Shown one piece after another: positions 4,241-5,172 of a stretch of 5,172 nt of DNA (positions are counted from its first letter, which is position 1; the number at the start of each line of letters is the position of its first letter). The DNA comes from Chloroflexota bacterium (lineage in GTDB: Bacteria; Chloroflexota; Anaerolineae; 4572-78; J111), in assembly GCA_003695455.1 (NCBI GenBank), contig RFJF01000805.1:1-5172 (forward strand). The letters run 5' to 3'. A model generated the notes under the pieces. That model worked only from the letters and a program-made list of their open reading frames with translations. It ran no database searches and had not been told where the DNA came from. The position numbers and the translations under genes were made by a program.

Positions 4241-5172
4241 GTGATGACAAGTTACAACAATTCAGAACTGATGAACCTGAAACGCTTTTTGATTCTGATA
4301 GCTGTGGTATTTGCCGTATCTGCCTCAATCCTCATTTTTATGTTTTCTTCGGCGGCTACCTCTACCGGCAATTCTCCCGAATTGGCTATTTCACTGGTGT
4401 CCGGTGAAAATACCGGCATCCTCCCCGCCGGAAACCGGCGCTGGTTCCGCATAACACCCGCCCAGCGCAAAGAACTGCGCTTTAGTATGTTTTTCCGCGG
4501 GGCCAATGACCCCAATGTAAATTTTGAACTGTATTCCGGCAGCGAGATTGCAGCCGGCGGTCAACTTGACAGTTTTGGCAAAGGCCAGCCCGTGTCACGC
4601 TCCGGTCAGCCAGATTTGGGTGAGCGAATCTGGCATGGCAAAGCGCCGCAGGATTCGATGATTTATCTGGCGGTGGACAACGGCTCTGGTGAAAACATAG
4701 ATTACTGGTTGTACGACGCCGATATGTTGGCTCCCGGCCTGCCCGCGCCGGAGGATACCCCCGCCGTTGCCGCCGCTCCAAACAGCGCCCCTGCGGCGGC
4801 TCCGGCAGCCGCGCCGGAAAGCGTGCCCGCGCCGCCGCCCGTTGAAAATTTGGGGCAGACTCCGCCCACCGCCCGCGTTTTTCAATTCGACAGAAATACA
4901 GGCGGGCTGGAACCCGGACAAGAGGCGTGGTACACCTTTTCTGTGGATAACACCCCGGACCAGTTTGAGCCAATGGCCCTGACCATGATTGTAACCCCGG
5001 ATGACGGGAATCGTATTTGGAATGTGAATGTGGATATTTTTACCGCTGCCGAGGTGCGCAACTGGTCGCCGGGGAATACCCGGCTGAACAACGTGGGCGC
5101 GGGCAGTGTGGTTTTCAGAGACGCCAACCCCCTCACCGGCGAACGCGTGTGGAGTGGCTGGGTGTTGAACAA
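4241..5172 (+). CDS. Membrane-anchored or secreted protein with two related PPC-like beta domains (C-terminus beyond right edge)
   Basis: No precise family is recognised. The frame is open to the right edge, 309 complete codons from the ATG at 4244, or one more from the GTG at 4241. AGGGA (4229-4233) is 7 nt from the GTG and 10 nt from the ATG, so either is possible. Numbered from the ATG, residues 14-35 are hydrophobic after Lys13/Arg14, a signal peptide or N-terminal anchor without a lipobox Cys. A beta-rich segment (about 45-160) is followed by an Ala/Pro linker (162-208) and a second beta-rich segment (213 onward). The two segments share landmarks: GILPAGNRRWFRI with GGLEPGQEAWYTF, and GERIWHGKA with GERVWSGWV. 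They resemble bacterial pre-peptidase C-terminal (PPC-like) domains, which are extracellular beta-sandwiches, but that link is inference. No catalytic motif is seen in the visible part. The gene diverges from the receiver gene. Confidence 0.85.
   Translation, partial: MMTSYNNSELMNLKRFLILIAVVFAVSASILIFMFSSAATSTGNSPELAISLVSGENTGILPAGNRRWFRITPAQRKELRFSMFFRGANDPNVNFELYSGSEIAAGGQLDSFGKGQPVSRSGQPDLGERIWHGKAPQDSMIYLAVDNGSGENIDYWLYDADMLAPGLPAPEDTPAVAAAPNSAPAAAPAAAPESVPAPPPVENLGQTPPTARVFQFDRNTGGLEPGQEAWYTFSVDNTPDQFEPMALTMIVTPDDGNRIWNVNVDIFTAAEVRNWSPGNTRLNNVGAGSVVFRDANPLTGERVWSGWVLN
4401..4440. repeat. Two adjacent CCGG-type inverted repeats
   Basis: CCGGT-N6-ACCGG (4401-4416) is followed 9 bp later by CGCCGG-AAA-CCGGCG (4426-4440). 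Both lie early in the first beta domain of the exported-protein gene, around the codons for SGENTG and PAGNR. They could form two small hairpins in the message, or reflect Gly/Ala codon choice. Confidence 0.6.

Noticed and set aside
4741..4870. Repetitive GCC/CCG-rich stretch that might be a DNA repeat array
   Set aside because: It is the codon-level outcome of an Ala/Pro-rich linker in the protein and has no fixed repeat unit.
4482..4973. 163-residue open frame on the minus strand
   Set aside because: It is Arg/Pro-rich, has no recognisable motif and is antisense to the exported-protein gene, mostly opposite its Ala/Pro linker. The frames at 4595-4921, 4882-5172 and 4252-4515 are likewise shadows.

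Overview
The window reads as an ordinary chromosomal stretch of a moderately GC-rich bacterium with AT-richer intergenic DNA, conventional GAGG/AGGAG ribosome binding sites, and recognisable sigma70-type promoters. GTG start codons are frequent. An anaerobic-type sulfatase maturase with a SEC-C tail, a Pat-like GNAT, a DivK-like lone receiver and a large anchored beta-domain protein together would suit an uncultured Chloroflexota (Anaerolineae-like) genome. That assignment is inference and of low to moderate confidence. No rRNA, tRNA, CRISPR array, insertion sequence or phage gene was seen.

Layout. Positions 1-1962, minus strand: a two-gene transcription unit. The upstream gene encodes a radical SAM/SPASM sulfatase-maturase-like enzyme with a C-terminal SEC-C zinc motif (613-1962). 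The downstream gene encodes an aldo/keto reductase (1-597, cut by the left edge) 15 bp further on. A good promoter lies at 2004-2031. Positions 1963-2151: divergent intergenic region with a cluster of GGTAA boxes and a second inverted repeat. Positions 2152-2685, plus strand: a single-domain GNAT acetyltransferase whose coding sequence contains a perfect 12-bp inverted repeat. It overlaps by 11 bp, tail to tail, a second acetyltransferase on the minus strand (2675-3538) that has a GNAT domain and a degenerate second half. Positions 3644-4027, minus strand: a stand-alone CheY/DivK-like receiver. Positions 4028-4240: divergent regulatory region with two good promoters facing outward and a 12-bp palindrome over the receiver promoter. 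Positions 4241-5172, plus strand, running off the right edge: a membrane-anchored or secreted protein with two related beta-type domains joined by an Ala/Pro linker.

The genes do not form one obvious pathway. The maturase and reductase are probably co-transcribed, but no sulfatase or precursor peptide is visible. The receiver and the downstream double-domain acetyltransferase may be co-transcribed. The receiver and the exported protein share a divergent control region. No clearly new multi-gene system is evident. The observations most worth checking are the SEC-C fusion on the maturase, the strong hairpin inside the first GNAT gene, the palindrome in the receiver promoter, and the duplicated domain architecture of the exported protein.
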